Positions 47,200 to 60,535 of a stretch of DNA of 64,000 nt are shown in pieces. The stretch's first letter is position 1. Every line of letters begins with the position of its first letter. Origin of the DNA: Glycine soja. Lineage: Eukaryota > Streptophyta > Magnoliopsida > Fabales > Fabaceae. Position numbers and translations under genes: made by a program. The stretch spans positions 8,935,198 to 8,999,197 of the forward strand of contig NC_041020.1 of the NCBI RefSeq assembly GCF_004193775.1, in the 5' to 3' direction. The notes under the pieces were generated by a model. The model was not told the DNA's origin. It was given only the letters and a program-made list of their open reading frames with translations, and did no database searches.

Positions 47200-48852
47200 A
47201 CACGGGTTCGGTAAGGGCGTTATAAAGTGTGTTCTTTTCTTTTGATAACAATGATTAACTTCATTTTTTTTTCAAGGAAAGAATGCAATGAGCAATGCAA
47301 CCAATGAAAAGCATGGATGTATGCAAATGATGCACAGTTGAAGTATTGCAAATTTTTACGCAGGACATGGGGTTGAATCAATTTAGATTTTCAACATGGT
47401 CCATGACATCTTTGTCAAGGTGAAACTAGAAGTAACAAGGACATCAACAATCCTAAATGTGTTTGGCAGTAGACGAAGCAGCGATGTAACTCAATCCATC
47501 TTTTGCCCCAATTTTTGCAAGATGGTTACTTCCATGCTTCAACTTGACTTGATGAACCTTTTCATAAAAGCATAAGCTTGGTTCAACCCCATAACCCAAG
47601 GAATGGCAATTTTGATCGCTAATACTTCGACAACATTTCATAGAGATGAAAGACTCGGGAATATGTATGTTATGCATGGAAAATGTAATGATGAGATTGA
47701 GATGCCCAAAGAAACATCATTTCCTAGTTAACCACGCATTAGGTACCATGCTCAATCATTTTGTTTTGTTCTTTTTTTTTTTAGAAATGGGTTTATGATC
47801 CAACATGGTTGGCTCATGGTACCTAACACATGCAACTAAGAATGTAGTGTGAATTTTCACGCTTCCTTTTTTTGTTTTGTTTTGCAGAGGAAAACGCAAG
47901 GATCATGTATGAGCAAACATGGAAACAAAAGGTATGCAGTTTGTAGAACAAAAAGTATGTTGAACGCATATGCATGATGATGCAATGACTCATGCAAAAT
48001 GTGATACTGGAATATGATAAAGGACAAATGCAGGAATGATATGTTCATTATGATGCCATGAAGAGATGCTTATGCGATGCACGATATGAATGCATTTACG
48101 GACATGAGAGCCCATAAAATTATCTCTTCTTACTTGCGCATTCGGGGACGCAGTGCCCCATGTGTGCAGTTAAGAAAGTGATATGGACCTTCCGGCTTCC
48201 CGTGACAAAAGACGAGACCAACATACAACGCATGCGTGACGACATGATGCAAATGCGCAAAAGCGCAACAGGGGGATGTACACAACATGGCAATATCCTC
48301 AAATAATCATACAGCAAAGGCGTACATGACATTTAGGTTATATGCATGCCAGTGTTTAAAAGGCACGCAGCGTGTTCACTTCGTGCCCCTATTTTAGGGA
48401 CCTAAACGGGAGAAACTAAAAGGCTTTTAGTGATAATTCCCAAGGTGGTCATATCTCTCTTGATGGTTTCTAGAGGTATCATCCCCTTCGAAAAAATATA
48501 TTGCGGCAGTAGGGACTACCAGCAACAATATGTTATCAAAGAGAAAAACTCTAGATGAGGGTTCACTGTTATCAAGCAAGTCGGAGACCCAACATGACCA
48601 CAAATTCACCTCCACTCCTTTATGTTCCCATGGACCCAGGTATAGGGCCCCTTTTCAACTCACCGTGTGTACAAATAGTGTTGGTGTTTGTGTGCATCAA
48701 ATGAATAAATATCTATCTCATGTATACATTTCAAAAACACACTAAAAGCATCAAAGAGTTATATATAAGAACATAAGAGAAATAAAAGGAAACCGACAAA
48801 AGAGGAAGTCATGATATTGCACGAGATTAGAAGGCCTAACTCTCTAAAAATA
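47200..48852 (-). other. leader between primer-binding site and gag
   Basis: About 1.65 kb without recognisable protein on either strand. Long leaders are usual in gypsy elements of this size. Confidence 0.55.
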
Positions 48853-48871
48853 GTCCCCAGTGGAGTCGCCA
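48853..48871 (-). promoter_or_regulatory. primer-binding site of the gag-only element
   Basis: The minus strand reads TGGCGACTCCACTGGGGAC. It starts with TGG (complement of the tRNA CCA tail) and lies 2 nt from the LTR edge at 48,874. The tRNA species is not assigned here. It fixes the element's orientation as minus. Confidence 0.7.
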
Positions 48872-48873
48872 AC

Positions 48874-50896
48874 TATCGCAACCTACCCTTCGGCGGGAGG
48901 GCGACGTGGGGGCTCACGGGTGCATCTTCCAAGAAAGGAAAATGCACGGAGTCGCCACCAACGTTTATTCGAGAAAAATGTCGGAAAAACCGAAAAGGTG
49001 TGGTCTACAAACTTTAAGTGTGAAAGGTTCGGGAGTTGTTTTTACGCACGGGAAAGGTATTAGCACCCCACGCGCCCGTCACAAAGGACGACAACCTTTA
49101 ATCAAGTGTGCAAATATGACTTCAAAATATTTTATTTTCCCTTTTTTATGTCTTTTTGTGTTTTTTATGCTTTTTATGTTTTTTGTATTTTTTTTATCTT
49201 TTTGTGGTCGACAAGGATGTTTCCCTCGCTCCTACATATCCTCAATTACGATGAGGAAATCAGACCTACGTAGTTCTTTGAGAACTGAACGTTGGTTAAG
49301 TTGTTTTTATCTTTTTTTGCAAGATATATTTTGACCGAACAAAAGTCGTTTAAGGCATTGGACCATTAAACGATCTTTTGATTTTTGGAAAGGAGAGAAA
49401 CGTTAAGGCATTGGACCATTAACGATCTCTTGGGGTGGTCGACAAAAGCGGGACTTTTGCTCCTACGTATCCTCAAGTGCGATGAGGAAATCAGACCTAC
49501 GTAGTTCTTACAAAAGCGGTAAAGTTACATGTTGATTTTATGCTTTTGAATGGTCCATGTTAACCAATAAAAGCAAAGAGGACCGTTTAAGGCGTTGGAT
49601 CTTAAAATGGTCTTTAGTGATTTTTGCGGACAAAGCTTGATTTGTGAGTTGATTTTAGCTTTAGTTTCACTTTGGTTATTAGTTAATTCATTCAAGGAAA
49701 CTTTCAACGAAAAACGTCCGATTGATTTTTCTTGATTAATTTATTATTATTTTTTTTCAAGATATTTTGATTATTTTATTATTATTTTGCCTTTTTTGGT
49801 TTAACCGAGGTTATAGCATGAACGATCGATTAGATTTTGTTTTAACAATGATTAAACAAGATTACAACACAAATGATCGGTTGAAATTCATTTTATCATT
49901 TATTAGGTGAGAAAACGGCTTAAATAAACGGTAAAAAGCTCGTTAAAGCAAAAGAAAAGAAAACTAAAAGTAAGCGAAATTAAAGTGAAAGTACACAAAA
50001 CAAGTAGGGACCAATAAGGGTGCATAGAATGAATTGAAAGATTTGATTTCAGGAACTTACCAGTTGAAGACTGAAGAACGACGAAGAACGAATGAAGAAT
50101 TTCCACAAAATCACTTATGGAAGCGTTATGGAAGCACTTCGACTCGATTTTTCTTCACGAAAATGTGTTTTTTGCCCAAAATAGCCGAAATGCATAGCTT
50201 AGGGGTCATGAATATTTTTGAAACAACCCCCTCCCCTATTTATAGGGAAAAAGAGAGGTGCTAGCCGCCCAGAGGCTTCTTGAGGAAGATTTCTAAGCGC
50301 ACCCCAATTACTAAGTTCACCCTCTTTTTCGTACTTTACGGAAAAGTTACGAAAGCCTTATGGAAGTATTTCAGATTTGATTTTCATTTTTTTTTATCTT
50401 CCCTTTCACCAATGTTAAGTGAAATATGCTTACCCAAGGTTTTCAGAAATTTTACGGAAGCATTACGGAAGCCACGGAAGCCCCGAAAACCATTTTTCAA
50501 CAACGTGGAGGAGCTTGCCGCCCAGTTGCTTCCTCCTTAAGCAACCCAGCCTAGATTCGAATTGCTATTTACACTCCTATCTTGATAAGTTCACCCCCCC
50601 ATTTTTGTGTTTTTGGCCGTTTTCTTTCTGAAATCTCGCGAAACTTTACGGATTCCACCTGATGAGTGTTAAGCCTTCTGAAGCGATCAACAAGGGTTCT
50701 CGGATGAAATTAGAGTGTAACAATTTATTTACACACACCCCACTTTGCTAAATACACTCCCGTTTTCGTGTTTTTGACTGGTTTCTTCTCGAAACTTTAC
50801 GGATTCCACAATGATGTGTGTTAAACATTTTGAGGTGGTCAAGCGAAAGTCGCATGCCAACAAACAATGATCCCCGGACGAAATTAGGGTATGACA
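48874..50896 (-). repeat. right LTR (5' LTR), full length, 2,023 bp
   Basis: Ends are TATCGCAACC (TG mutated to TA) and GGGTATGACA. Homologous to the left LTR over about 1.8 kb. Near 50,240 both copies carry the TATA-like CCTATTTATAGGG, a probable LTR promoter on the minus strand. Confidence 0.82.
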
Positions 50897-50939
50897 CCCC
50901 CCCTAGCCTTAAAAAAAAACTATTCAACCCCCTTTTAGT

Positions 50940-51195
50940 GTGTTCCTTTTATTTCAATAGTTGTCTTGACTACTGATGTTACTATTCCTACCACTTAGTA
51001 TAATGAACTTCTTTAGCTTCGAGTGGCCCAACCACCTACATCACCTGTTACCACTATGGCTTAGTATGGTAATCCTATAGCCTTTGTCTCTTAGTCCCCT
51101 ACTACTAAAACTTGAATCCTTGACTCTAGTGCCTCTGATCTTATGATTGGTAACCAAATCATTATCTCTCATTTGTCATCTTTTTTATTTTGTAC
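50940..51195 (+). pseudogene. Copia gag-protease junction remnant
   Basis: The plus strand reads QYGNPIAFVS, a stop, then ILDSSASDLMIGN, corresponding to the Copia protease segment WILDSGASDHMTGN (catalytic D-S-G-A decayed to D-S-S-A). It is probably the upstream part of the same Copia whose RT and RNase H remain at 52.65-53.3 kb. Confidence 0.65.
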
Positions 51196-51261
51196 GGCTT
51201 GGGACTTGGTTGAAGGGTTCAGAGTGAATCCAAAGTTACATTCTTTCATGATGTAAGCTTA

Positions 51262-52219
51262 TGATGTAAGCTCCATTGGAGCTTGTAGGCCTAGGATCTT
51301 CTTCATCAATGGATTCCTTTGCTTCTTGGAAGATGAATGGCAGTAGAATGGAGAAGGAAGAGAGAGAGGAGACACCACTTCAAGGAGAAGATGAGTCTAG
51401 AAGAAGCTCACCACCATAGGAGGCCATGGATAAAAGCTTGGAGGAAGAAGGAGATGAATGAAGGGAGAGGAAGAGAAAAGCATGAAATTTTGTGCTCTAA
51501 AAGAGCTCTGAAATCTGAAGTTTAATTTTCAAATGATCAAAGTTGAAAAAAAATGCACACACAAGACCTCTATTTATATCCTAAGTGTCACACAAATTTG
51601 GAGGGAAATTTGAATTTCTATTCAAATTTCACTTGAATTTGAAATTGAATTTGTGGAGCCAAAATTTCACTAATTATGATTAGTGAATTTTAGCTATGGT
51701 TCAACCCACTAATTCAAGATCAAGTCCAAGATTCTCCATTAAGTATGCTTAGGTGGCATGAGGCATGTAAAACATGAAGAACATGCACAAAGTGTGACTA
51801 TATGATGTGGCAATGGGGTGTAGCAAGCAAATGCTCACCTCCCTCTCTAAAATTTAATTGGATTAGGCTTCTCCCAATTCAATTAAATTTTCCAACTCAC
51901 ACATCAAATATTCACTTAATTCATGTAAAATTACAAAACTACCCCTAATACAAAAACTAGTCTAAGTGCCCTAAAATACAAGGGCTGAAAAATCCTACAT
52001 TTCTAGGGTACCTTACCTACATTATGGAGCCCTAAATACAAGGCCCAAAAATAATGAAACCTTAATCTAATATGTACAAAGATAAGTGGGCTCATACTTA
52101 GCCCATGGACCCGAAATTTGCCCTAAGGCTCATGAGAACCCTAGGGTCTTCTCTTGCATATCTGGCTCAATATACTTGGAGTCTTATATCCAATGCCCTT
52201 GCGGGGTAGAATTGCATCA
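51262..52219. mobile_element. 958-bp solo-LTR-like unit
   Basis: Begins TGATGTAAGC and ends AATTGCATCA (TG...CA). Flanking 5 bp are GCTTA and ACTTA (four of five). The first 13 bp are preceded by a near-copy (51,249-51,261). No coding capacity. It lies inside the Copia remnant, between its protease and RT parts. Confidence 0.55.
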
Positions 52220-52649
52220 ACTTATATCTCCCAAATTTTTATAGTTGATGTTTTTAGTACTCGCAATTAGTGAAATGATATGTACTTGGACTTTCCTCAA
52301 CCATATTCTCTCTTACATAGTATATCCTATTCTATATGATCTCCAATAAGGTATCCAAGATATTTAGTGATCTAAAGGCTTTGGCCTTCTGTTAGCCTTA
52401 TTACATTCTACTTGAATAATATAAATTGTTACCAAGTACTAGATATGTTGAATCATTATTTATGTTCTGCTGCTTAAAATACTCAAATTCTTATGTGTCC
52501 AAAATTAATTCACTAGTTATTCTTTTAAAATAAGAAGTTACTTGACACAAAAATTTAATTAAGGGCATGTCCAATTGCAAAAAAAATTCCCATCTTTTAT
52601 ATCATCTTGAGGGCTCCCTACAAATCTCACCTCCAAAATTAGTTTCAGA

Positions 52650-53330
52650 TGAAAGGTTTTAGTTTGCTCAAATACTTCTTAGGAATTGAAGTTGTTGAAT
52701 CATCATTTGGCATTGCCATTTCCCAACGAAAGTATAATCTATATATCATAAGCGAGACCAATATGCTTCATTGTCGTTTTAGTAGTACTCTTATAGATCC
52801 CAATGTGAAGCTTCTTTCGGATTAGAGGGAGCCACTAAAAGATCTAGGAAAATATTGTCATTTGGTGAAAAAACTTTAATTACCTCATTGTCACTAGATC
52901 AAACATCACATTTGCAGTTAGTTAGTTTCTAAATGCTTCTTGTGATAGTCATTGGGATGTTGTAATGCACATTCTTCGATACATTAAGAACACACTAAGT
53001 TGCTGATTACTATAAGACAAAGGCAATGCCAATATTATCTATTTATTACTTTGATGTTGATTGGGCATGATCACCATTAAATAAGAGTTCCACTTCTATA
53101 TATTGTATTCTTATTGGAGGGAACCTAATCTCATGGGGGAGCAAGAAGTAGAACTTTATTGCTAGATCTAGTGCCAAAGCAAAGTATTATGTTGTGGCAG
53201 TTGTTGCATGGAATATCATATGGCTTCTGCAACTTCTCCAATAATTAAAATTTGGAGATACTCGACACACTAGACTAATATGTGACAATTAAGTTGCTCT
53301 CCACTTTTATTTTCTATCGTTCTTAGTACC
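52650..53330 (+). pseudogene. Copia RT end and RNase H remnant
   Basis: Readings include SLLKYFLGIEVVESSFGIAI then SQRKYN (end of RT), WDVVMHILRYIKNTLS, YFDVDWA, SPLNKSSTSIYC, and SSAKAKYYVVAVVAWNIIWL (RNase H, where the family has SSAEAEYRA). It is interrupted by stops and at least three frameshifts. The 3' LTR was not confidently found; 53,340-53,420 is possibly LTR-like. Confidence 0.85.
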
Positions 53331-53339
53331 AAACTAAAT

Positions 53340-54710
53340 TCTAGAGAGAAAAGTGAATATTTGTATTACTGGCTTGATACAAAGCACCAAATGGTACATG
53401 TATAAATAAGTACCATAAACACCAAAAGAGAAAAGAATTATCCAAAATCGAGGACATATCAATAAGATATTCTAAAATACAACATGCCTTCTTAGATACA
53501 ACAATCCTACACAAGCAAAATACAAAATAAAACAAAAGATAGTCTACATTAATATTCTACTATCTCAATAGTTGTGCTTTATTTATCAATTATCATTCAC
53601 TAAACACATATTCAGTAGTCCACTTACTCTTTTAAACTCTTTAAGGGGCAAAACTTACGCCTACCCAAAAAAGGTGCAAATGTTACAGGTATCGTATTTC
53701 TCAAGTTTGACTTTAGGAGAACATTTCACATTTATAATTTGCAGACTATATTCATATCACTTGAAGAATCTAGTTAAGCAAAAACTCATAAACTAGGATC
53801 AATGGAGGACCAACTCCACTAGCTTGTACTCTCTCACCCCAAAATGGTTGATCACCAAAAAAAGGAACTATGGTTGTTGGGCACTACCACAAAAATATCA
53901 ATATTAAATGCATAATCAAAAGAGAGGATAATGATAAAAGATATATAAAGTTATAAATTTCTTACAGCAGCTTTGAGGCCTACAATTGTTATCCCAGCAC
54001 CTCAGTGATGAACCTGCAACAAATGGATAAAACTATAAGAATAAAAATTTGCAAATAGATAATTCACGCCGTATTCTTCATTGATGACTATAATACACAT
54101 GTAACCAAATTTAAGACGACTTCAACTGCGAACCATCTTCATAAGCAGTCCATGGTGAATCATATATTTTGTAACTCTTAGATTAATCTTGTACTCAAGT
54201 TATTATCGTGCACTTTCTGCACCATATAATTGTTGGACTGTACTTTTTTCCCTACCTATTGTTCACTCTCAAGTTGTCGATGACAACTTGCCATCCTCCT
54301 CAACACCACCACCATCAACGATAATCCCCAACTTGCCCAATCTCGCAATGACATGTTTTTGTGTGGTTCAACTATGATGAGTTGTTGGTCTCTGCATCCA
54401 ATGTGGTGTTCACCGACGGCCCCACCCTCCTCGTCACTGTCAAAAATGGCACCATTTTTGTGGCGATCCTATGATTGATCTCAAGAACATCATGAAAACC
54501 ATTAGCGACTTGAGCTAAATGCAGGTTCAGATCAACTTCGTCAGTAGAGCTATCAAATAAAGCAGCCCTAACCTATTTGGCCCTGACCCATGTGGGTTAG
54601 GGCCTAAATGGCCCACAAGGCTAAAAAGCCCATAAAGCCTTGTGAGCTAAGACTGACCCATGGGATTCTCCAAATAGGGATCCCAATTTGGGGTCCCAAA
54701 ACATCGTGAA
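53340..54710. other. unassigned spacer
   Basis: No recognised gene. 54,380-54,530 has a coding-like composition (VVFTDGPTLLVTVKNGTIFV, LISRTS) but no family I can name. 54,600-54,660 contains repeated short GGCC and GCCC phrases. Confidence 0.4.
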
Positions 54711-57129
54711 TGTGACACCCTCTGCCACATACATATATGTACTAATAATAAAAGAAATAAGAAATTAAACTTAATTAAAAGTTTTTAAAACACATTTAAA
54801 TACAAGCCTTTCTAGAGGGTAGAAGGCTCACATTCACCTTTCTAACATCATAATAAAACTTGTTCAAATAATTAATAAATTATTTTGGCTCAAAACGAGG
54901 TTGTCCAAGACCTCATACAATTAATATAGCAACTTACCCTAATGTCACATCCTATCAAAGTATTGTGTCCCAACGTCCTTCAGCACAAGGTTCCTTAAAG
55001 CAATTCACCTAGTCATCTGCTCCCCCGAACACAGAGTTCAAGATCATCACAAGATCCAAATACAAACAACAGAGGAAGTGAGTTATCACATTCCTAACTA
55101 ATAGAGAAAAATAAGACAACATATAGGTATAAATATTATATAACAAAATACAATTTACTTGAGCATAACTCACGTTATTTCACCACACGTCTCATTCGTT
55201 TTCACAACATTCGCATACTCAATAGTCAAAACACAATATCATCAAATCAATCAATATAGATCAATACACAAGCGTTATGCAGCAGATACACTAAGACTCA
55301 ATCCTATATGCAATGGGGTACCATGTCAGTGAAAAACCTTGTGGGCGCCTAGGAGTACATGACAAGACAAACCATACACTAGCAAGCCAAGTCACTCTCA
55401 CTAGGTAATATCATAAGGAGACTAGTCAGGGTCATAGTGTTTTGCGAGAATGCTCCAACCATATGGGATCAACATAGGCTTAAAGGAGCACTCAAACCGG
55501 GTGACCCCCAAGGCCTACACTCCGAAGAGTCTGTTAGGGTCTCTCCCTCCTGATTCAGGTTCAACCCAGGAAACATTTTAGCACACAGACTCTATCTATG
55601 AACTGTACAAAACACACGACTCCTCAATTATTCTCAAAATAGTTTTAACTTGTCACCCTTAAAGGGTCTTAACATTAACTCACCGCCTTTAAAGGGTCTT
55701 ATAATTAACTCACCGCCCTTAAAGGGTTTTAAAGTCGTGTGATTGTACAATTCATAGTTCATAACTCAATGCAAACAACATCACAATCACGTACATACTC
55801 AATTTATCACATACACTCGATCTCAATCACAATGGTATAATCTCAATTTATCACGTCATCACACTTCATGAATCACATACACTTTACCTATGAACCATGC
55901 AATACACACAACTACTCAATTGTTTTCAAAATCATCTTAACTCGTCGGGTTCCCACAATGGATCCCATCACAATACTCGTCGTCCTTAAAGGGTCTTACA
56001 ATTGTGTGATTGCACAGTTCATAGCTCATAACTCAATACACATATCTCAATACACATGTATTTCACCATTAATCACAGGTTCAAATGATCACATCATGCG
56101 GAGTAAAACCCCTCAAATAATTTCACACAATTATATCAAAATCATGGATCAAAACACAAAAATATCAAGAACATTCAAGTTTATCAATCAATACTTATTA
56201 GAACATCAATTGTTACATAAAACACAATAACATTGTATTTATAATTGTAAAGGAAAAATTATAATTTAATAAACACCCCAAAATAAATCTCAATTTAATC
56301 CTCTAAGTATCCCTATACATGTTCTCACTAATCCCCAATCGTGAATAACTCATCTCTTACCTCTAACCAAGCTCACGTGTCTTCTGACAGTGATAGCGGC
56401 ATCTCTAGCAATTTTCTGAGATTCCTCAATTTTTTTTTCCTCTGATTGCTTTGATAAGGTTCCAAAACGTTAGAGAGAAGGAGAAGGGATTGAAGCCTCC
56501 ATTTGTACTGTCTTCTTGCGATTCAGTTATCTCCCTTCATGAATATTATCTCCCAAATCCCAACGGTTAAGGTGTGCGGACATGAATCTCAAACAACATA
56601 TCAAAATTTCACTACAATCCAACGGTTAACGAGTACGGGATCATAGTTTTACTGAAATAGTTTTGGGTTTCTGCGGGAAAGGAAAAAGCTACCATGCGAA
56701 GGGTATTTCTCTCATCTCCGACATTATTTCACATTTTCCAACGGTGATAATGCTCGGAATGGAGTTGCAAACTTGGTGCTTGAATTTCACGACGATCCAA
56801 CGGTAAATGAGTTCAAGATCGTCATTTTTCTGAGACAGGTTTGGTGGTTTGCGGGAAAAAAAGAAGGTTTTGAGAGGAGAAGGGAAAAACGAAAATGAGG
56901 AAAAGAAGAGGTTGTGAAAACTGACCTAACGCTATTTATAGTTAGGTTTACTCTATTTATTTACTTATTATTTTATAAAAACAAACTCTATTTTATTCCC
57001 TATCAAACAAATAAATAAAATACCTTTTTTTATTTTTTCTTAAATCACTATTTTAATTAATAATTATTTATTTATTTATAAAATCTCATCATTCTCTAAA
57101 ATTTTATTTACAAAAAATAGGATGTTACA
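54711..57129 (-). mobile_element. 2.4-kb LTR-type element, same end class as 16,632-20,459
   Basis: Starts TGTGACACCC and ends GGATGTTACA. Flanking bases are GTGAA and GTGGA (four of five). On the minus strand a TATA box (CTATAAATAG near 56,935) lies about 190 bp inside the TGTAACATCC end, so that end is the promoter side. Repeated CCAACGGT phrases (56,560-56,810) also occur in the other element, as CCGTTGG (18,750 and 18,810). No gag, pol or intact ORF. Solo LTR or non-autonomous element. Confidence 0.65.
55660..56000. repeat. dispersed repeats of CTTAAAGGGTCTTA
   Basis: Four to five copies of ACTC(A/G)(C/T)CG..CTTAAAGGGT(C/T)TTA in about 320 bp inside the LTR-type element. Confidence 0.65.
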
Positions 57130-57134
57130 GTGGA

Positions 57135-57795
57135 GACAAACATGTACTAATATTTAAGCTAAAATACATTTTTGGTCCCCTTATGATGTTTAATCTGTAA
57201 TTTTAATTCCCCTATTTATAAATCAATACATTTAGTTATCCTATTTTTTAGATTTTGATATTTTCATGACAAGAAGTTGAATGAAATAAAAGATAAAAAG
57301 TATCTTCGTGGGACTTGAACCCATGACCTTTTAAACAATAACAAATGAATATTGGGCAAGCTACATTGGTTAAGTATGAGAATTTGTATATGGTGCACAA
57401 ATTTTTTAGTTCTTGGATTAATCTTTGGTTCATTATGCTATATTGGACTTCCCACACCTTGTCATTCCTTCTCCAACTCTCTTCCCCGTGAACCTCATGT
57501 TATCTTGCATCTCACTATCAGAGGTGATTTCTGACGCCTTGTCGATATGCGCAATGCCATCGGCTTTGCTTGCAAATCTCACATAGCACAGGTGCGATCT
57601 TGTTGAAGTGAACCCAAGAGGAGTTGAATCCCAAAATAGGGAGGGATCAAGCGCACTACATCTCAGTGTGTTAGTGCTTGCGAAGGGGATATGGAAAAGG
57701 CAATGGAATTAATATGAGGCTTAGTACGGAATGGTTCGACACAAAACCCTCAAATCACTATTGTTCATGTGCTTCAGATTGATGAAATCTTCACT
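57135..57795. other. spacer, no gene recognised
   Basis: No family motif. An UGT-like origin for part of 57,430-57,790 is possible, as the recognisable UGT piece follows directly. Confidence 0.4.
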
Positions 57796-57905
57796 TCGTT
57801 GATGATGGAATTGGGGAAAGCATTGGAGCAATGTGGGAAAGGTTTCATTTGGGTTGTGAAGTTGTCGTTTGGGTTTAACATAAACTCAAAGTTCAAGGAA
57901 TGATA
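57796..57905 (+). pseudogene. UDP-glycosyltransferase fragment
   Basis: Reads LMMELGKALEQCGKGFIWVV then KLSFGFNINSKFKE. It resembles the stretch ahead of the PSPG box in plant UGTs of the UGT92 type (MMELGKALE-CGK-F-WVVRPP-GFDINSEF). Such enzymes glucosylate hormones and secondary metabolites. The PSPG sugar-nucleotide box and the N-terminal acceptor domain are missing. A stop follows shortly after. Single exon scrap on the plus strand. Confidence 0.62.
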
Positions 57906-58234
57906 CAGGGATGAGATGATGCAGGAGATACACCATAGTGATTTTTTTTATTAAGATTAATCCAAGGGTTAAAAAGATTTACCCATCATACAAAAATTCT
58001 CTTACTTGACCACCCTAGCATGCGCCTAAATGAATGAATAATTATGTCATTTGCTTTATTGGATACATATTGTAAACAATATTTCTTATGTATTATCATA
58101 TCACAAGTTATTAACCTTTTTTTTATCTAATTATAAAATTTATAAATTAAGAAAATAATTTTTGATACTTAATTAAAAAATTAAATCACGTAAACTATTT
58201 ACATGAATTAAAAAATTAAATCATGTAAAGACCC

Positions 58235-58740
58235 TGGGAATGTGACCATTCCTTGTTCAATTGGTGAAGTCTCGATGGAAAAAGCTCTCATTGACCTGGG
58301 AGCCAGTATCAGCTTGATGCCACTCTCCATGTGTAGAAGGTTGGGGGAGTTGGAAATAATGCCCACAAGAATGACTTTACAGCTAGTAGATCGCTCCATC
58401 ACCAGGCCATATGGGGTGATTGAAGATTAACTGGTCCAAGTGAAGCACTTCACCTTCCCTGCAGATTTCGTAGTCATGGACATCATTGAAGATTTAGAGA
58501 TTCCTTTAATTTTGGGAAGACCGTTCATGTTGACTGCGGAATGTGTAGTAGACATGGGAAGGAAAAAGATGGAAATGGGATTTGAAGATCAAAAGATCAA
58601 CTTTGATCTTTTTGAAGAAGATAAACCAGCAACAAATCAGAATGTCTGCCTACAAGTGAAGAAGTGTGAAGAGGAGGTCCTGAAGGTTAGGATCAAAATA
58701 TGCGTCAAGCTAATGACGTTAAAAAAGCGTTTCCTAGGAG
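58235..58740 (+). pseudogene. Athila/Tat-type gypsy protease fragment
   Basis: Reads FTIPCSIGEV-like start (here VTIPCSIGEV), then MEKALIDLGASISLMPLSMC. The aspartic-protease active site D-x-G-A is at about 58,292. Then TLQLVDRSITRPYGVIED, one stop, VKHFTFPADFVVMDI and IPLILGRPFM. This order is the pepsin-like protease of Athila and Tat gypsy polyproteins. The remaining part (FDLFEE...) leads into noncoding sequence; RT is absent. A characteristic AAAAAGCGTTTCCTAGGAGG phrase follows at 58,720. Confidence 0.85.
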
Positions 58741-58914
58741 GCAACCCAGTTCAAATTTTCTTTACTTTTTATTTTGTTGCATTGCATGGTTTGGAACTTA
58801 CTCATAATTCTTGCATCAGGGAATATCAACTTGTTCTATATTGGAAAATTGGGGTTACTTAAATTCTGTGAGAAAGTGAACTGAAATAACTCAGAAATTT
58901 TTTTGAATTCAGTC

Positions 58915-60455
58915 CACTCGCTAAGCGCATCAATCTTATGCGCTAAGCGAGCATTGCTTGCGCTGAGCGCACAACCCTTGTCTTTCAAGCTGATTGGGCA
59001 CGCTAAGCGAGCCCTATGTGAGCTAAGCCCAATTCGATTCGATCTGAATTGGGCTAAGCGAGCATTCACTCGTTTAGCAAACAATAGTTGCTTGCTAAGC
59101 ACAGACAACCTGCGCTAAGCCCTATTCCTTGCATCCAATTCACTCATTGAATTTGGCTAAGCGCGGCCCATTCACGCTAAGCCCAATTTCTTTCGACCCA
59201 AATAGCGCTAAGCGAGCATTCATTCACTAAGTGTGTGCCCACTCTGAAAACAGGATGAATCAATTCGCTAAGCCGGCTCGGAGCCCGGCAAAGCGAGAGT
59301 TGCAGGCATTCAGATCTACAGATCTCGCTCAGCGCGACATGAACTCGTTAAGCCCAGCTTTATTTAAAAAAAATTGACTTTTCAAATTTCAAAGTTGGGA
59401 TGAGCAAGTATGCTCGCTCAGCGCGTGAGTTGAAAAACTCAAACATCACACTCACTTGCTCAACGAGTTGACGCGTTAAGCGAGAAGTGCGAGACTATCA
59501 AAAATAAAGTGTAACCACCCTAGGCAGTTACATTCCTTTTCTTTTAAAGTCATTTTCCTTCAACTCTCTCTCTCTCTCTCAGAACAATTTCGTTTCACAT
59601 CATTTCACACTTCTAATCCATCTCTGATAATCAAGTAAGTTCTCTAACTTTACTTTGTTATTTTATTGTTTAAAACCATAGGGTAGATGACTTTGCTTTT
59701 GAGGTTTGATTTTTATGGATGAATTGTTGTTAGATTAGTTAAAAATTAGAACTTTGTTAGGGGTTTTGTTCTATAGATAATGTAGATCGTTTTGCATGTT
59801 AAATTTTAAGGTTTGAAGGGCCTAATAGAGGCCTACTTGAAGAGGTTGAAGAAGCCTCGTCTGTGTTTCTGGAAATCTCGATAAACTAGCTAAGCGCGCC
59901 TGATGCGCTAAGCGAGTTCATCGATTTTGGTTGAATTTCTGGATTTCTAGACGAACTCGCTAAGCCAACCACGCTGCACTAAGCGAGTTCATCTTTTATA
60001 TGAATATTCATCTTCTTTGTTTTAACTTAGAAAATTTTTTGTGAGTTTCCTAATGGGCTAAGCGAGCTTATCTCGCTAAGCCCATATAACTTAGAAAAAT
60101 TTTGGGAATGTCGTCTCGCGCTAAGTGCAACCATCCTGAGCTAAGCGTTATTCCTTGCGGCCTGCATTGGGCTAAGCGAGCCTGAACTCGCTAAGCCCAT
60201 ATAACTTAGACAAATTTTTGGATTTTTCCTTGCGCTAAGCGCCTCACTCCTGCGCTAAGCGCTATTCGTTGCGGTTTGTATAACGCTAAGTGAGCACCTC
60301 TCGCTAAGCGCATGTTTAAAATTGTTTTTCCCTGGGCTAAGCGAGTGCCTCGCTAAGCCAATTATGCAGAAAAGATTTTCTGTCATAACTCGCTAAGCCT
60401 ATGAGTTATTTCTCATAAGGCGTGCTAAGTGAGCATGCTTTCGCTGAGCGCCCAT
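58915..60455. repeat. field of more than 30 CTAAGC motifs, many as inverted pairs
   Basis: Variants of GCGCTAAGCGAGC fill 58,915-59,490 and 59,885-60,455. Many form pairs with a short loop: ATGGGCTAAGCGAG with CTCGCTAAGCCCAT (60,053-60,085) and TGGGCTAAGCGAG with CTCGCTAAGCCCA (60,168-60,199). Each stem is complete except for the central A against A. Arm ends vary (GGG/CCC, GCG/CGC, AACT/AGTT) but stay complementary in the clear pairs. The gap 59,500-59,880 holds a (CT)n tract and leader-like sequence. Confidence 0.92.
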
Positions 60456-60535
60456 TGTGTTTTTCAATTTTTAATGTATGTTTTCAATTTAAATAAAAGT
60501 TAGCTAATATAGTTTTAATGGTTCTTTTGTCACAG

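Noticed and set aside
54544..54700. Possible hAT transposon end (TAGAGCTATCAA)
   Set aside because: Resembles some plant hAT termini, but no inverted partner or 8-bp duplication was found.
57300..57380. tRNA-like phrase (GGGACTTGAACCCATGACC)
   Set aside because: It resembles the T-arm and 3' half of a tRNA on the minus strand, but no D-arm, anticodon stem or acceptor pairing can be built around it.
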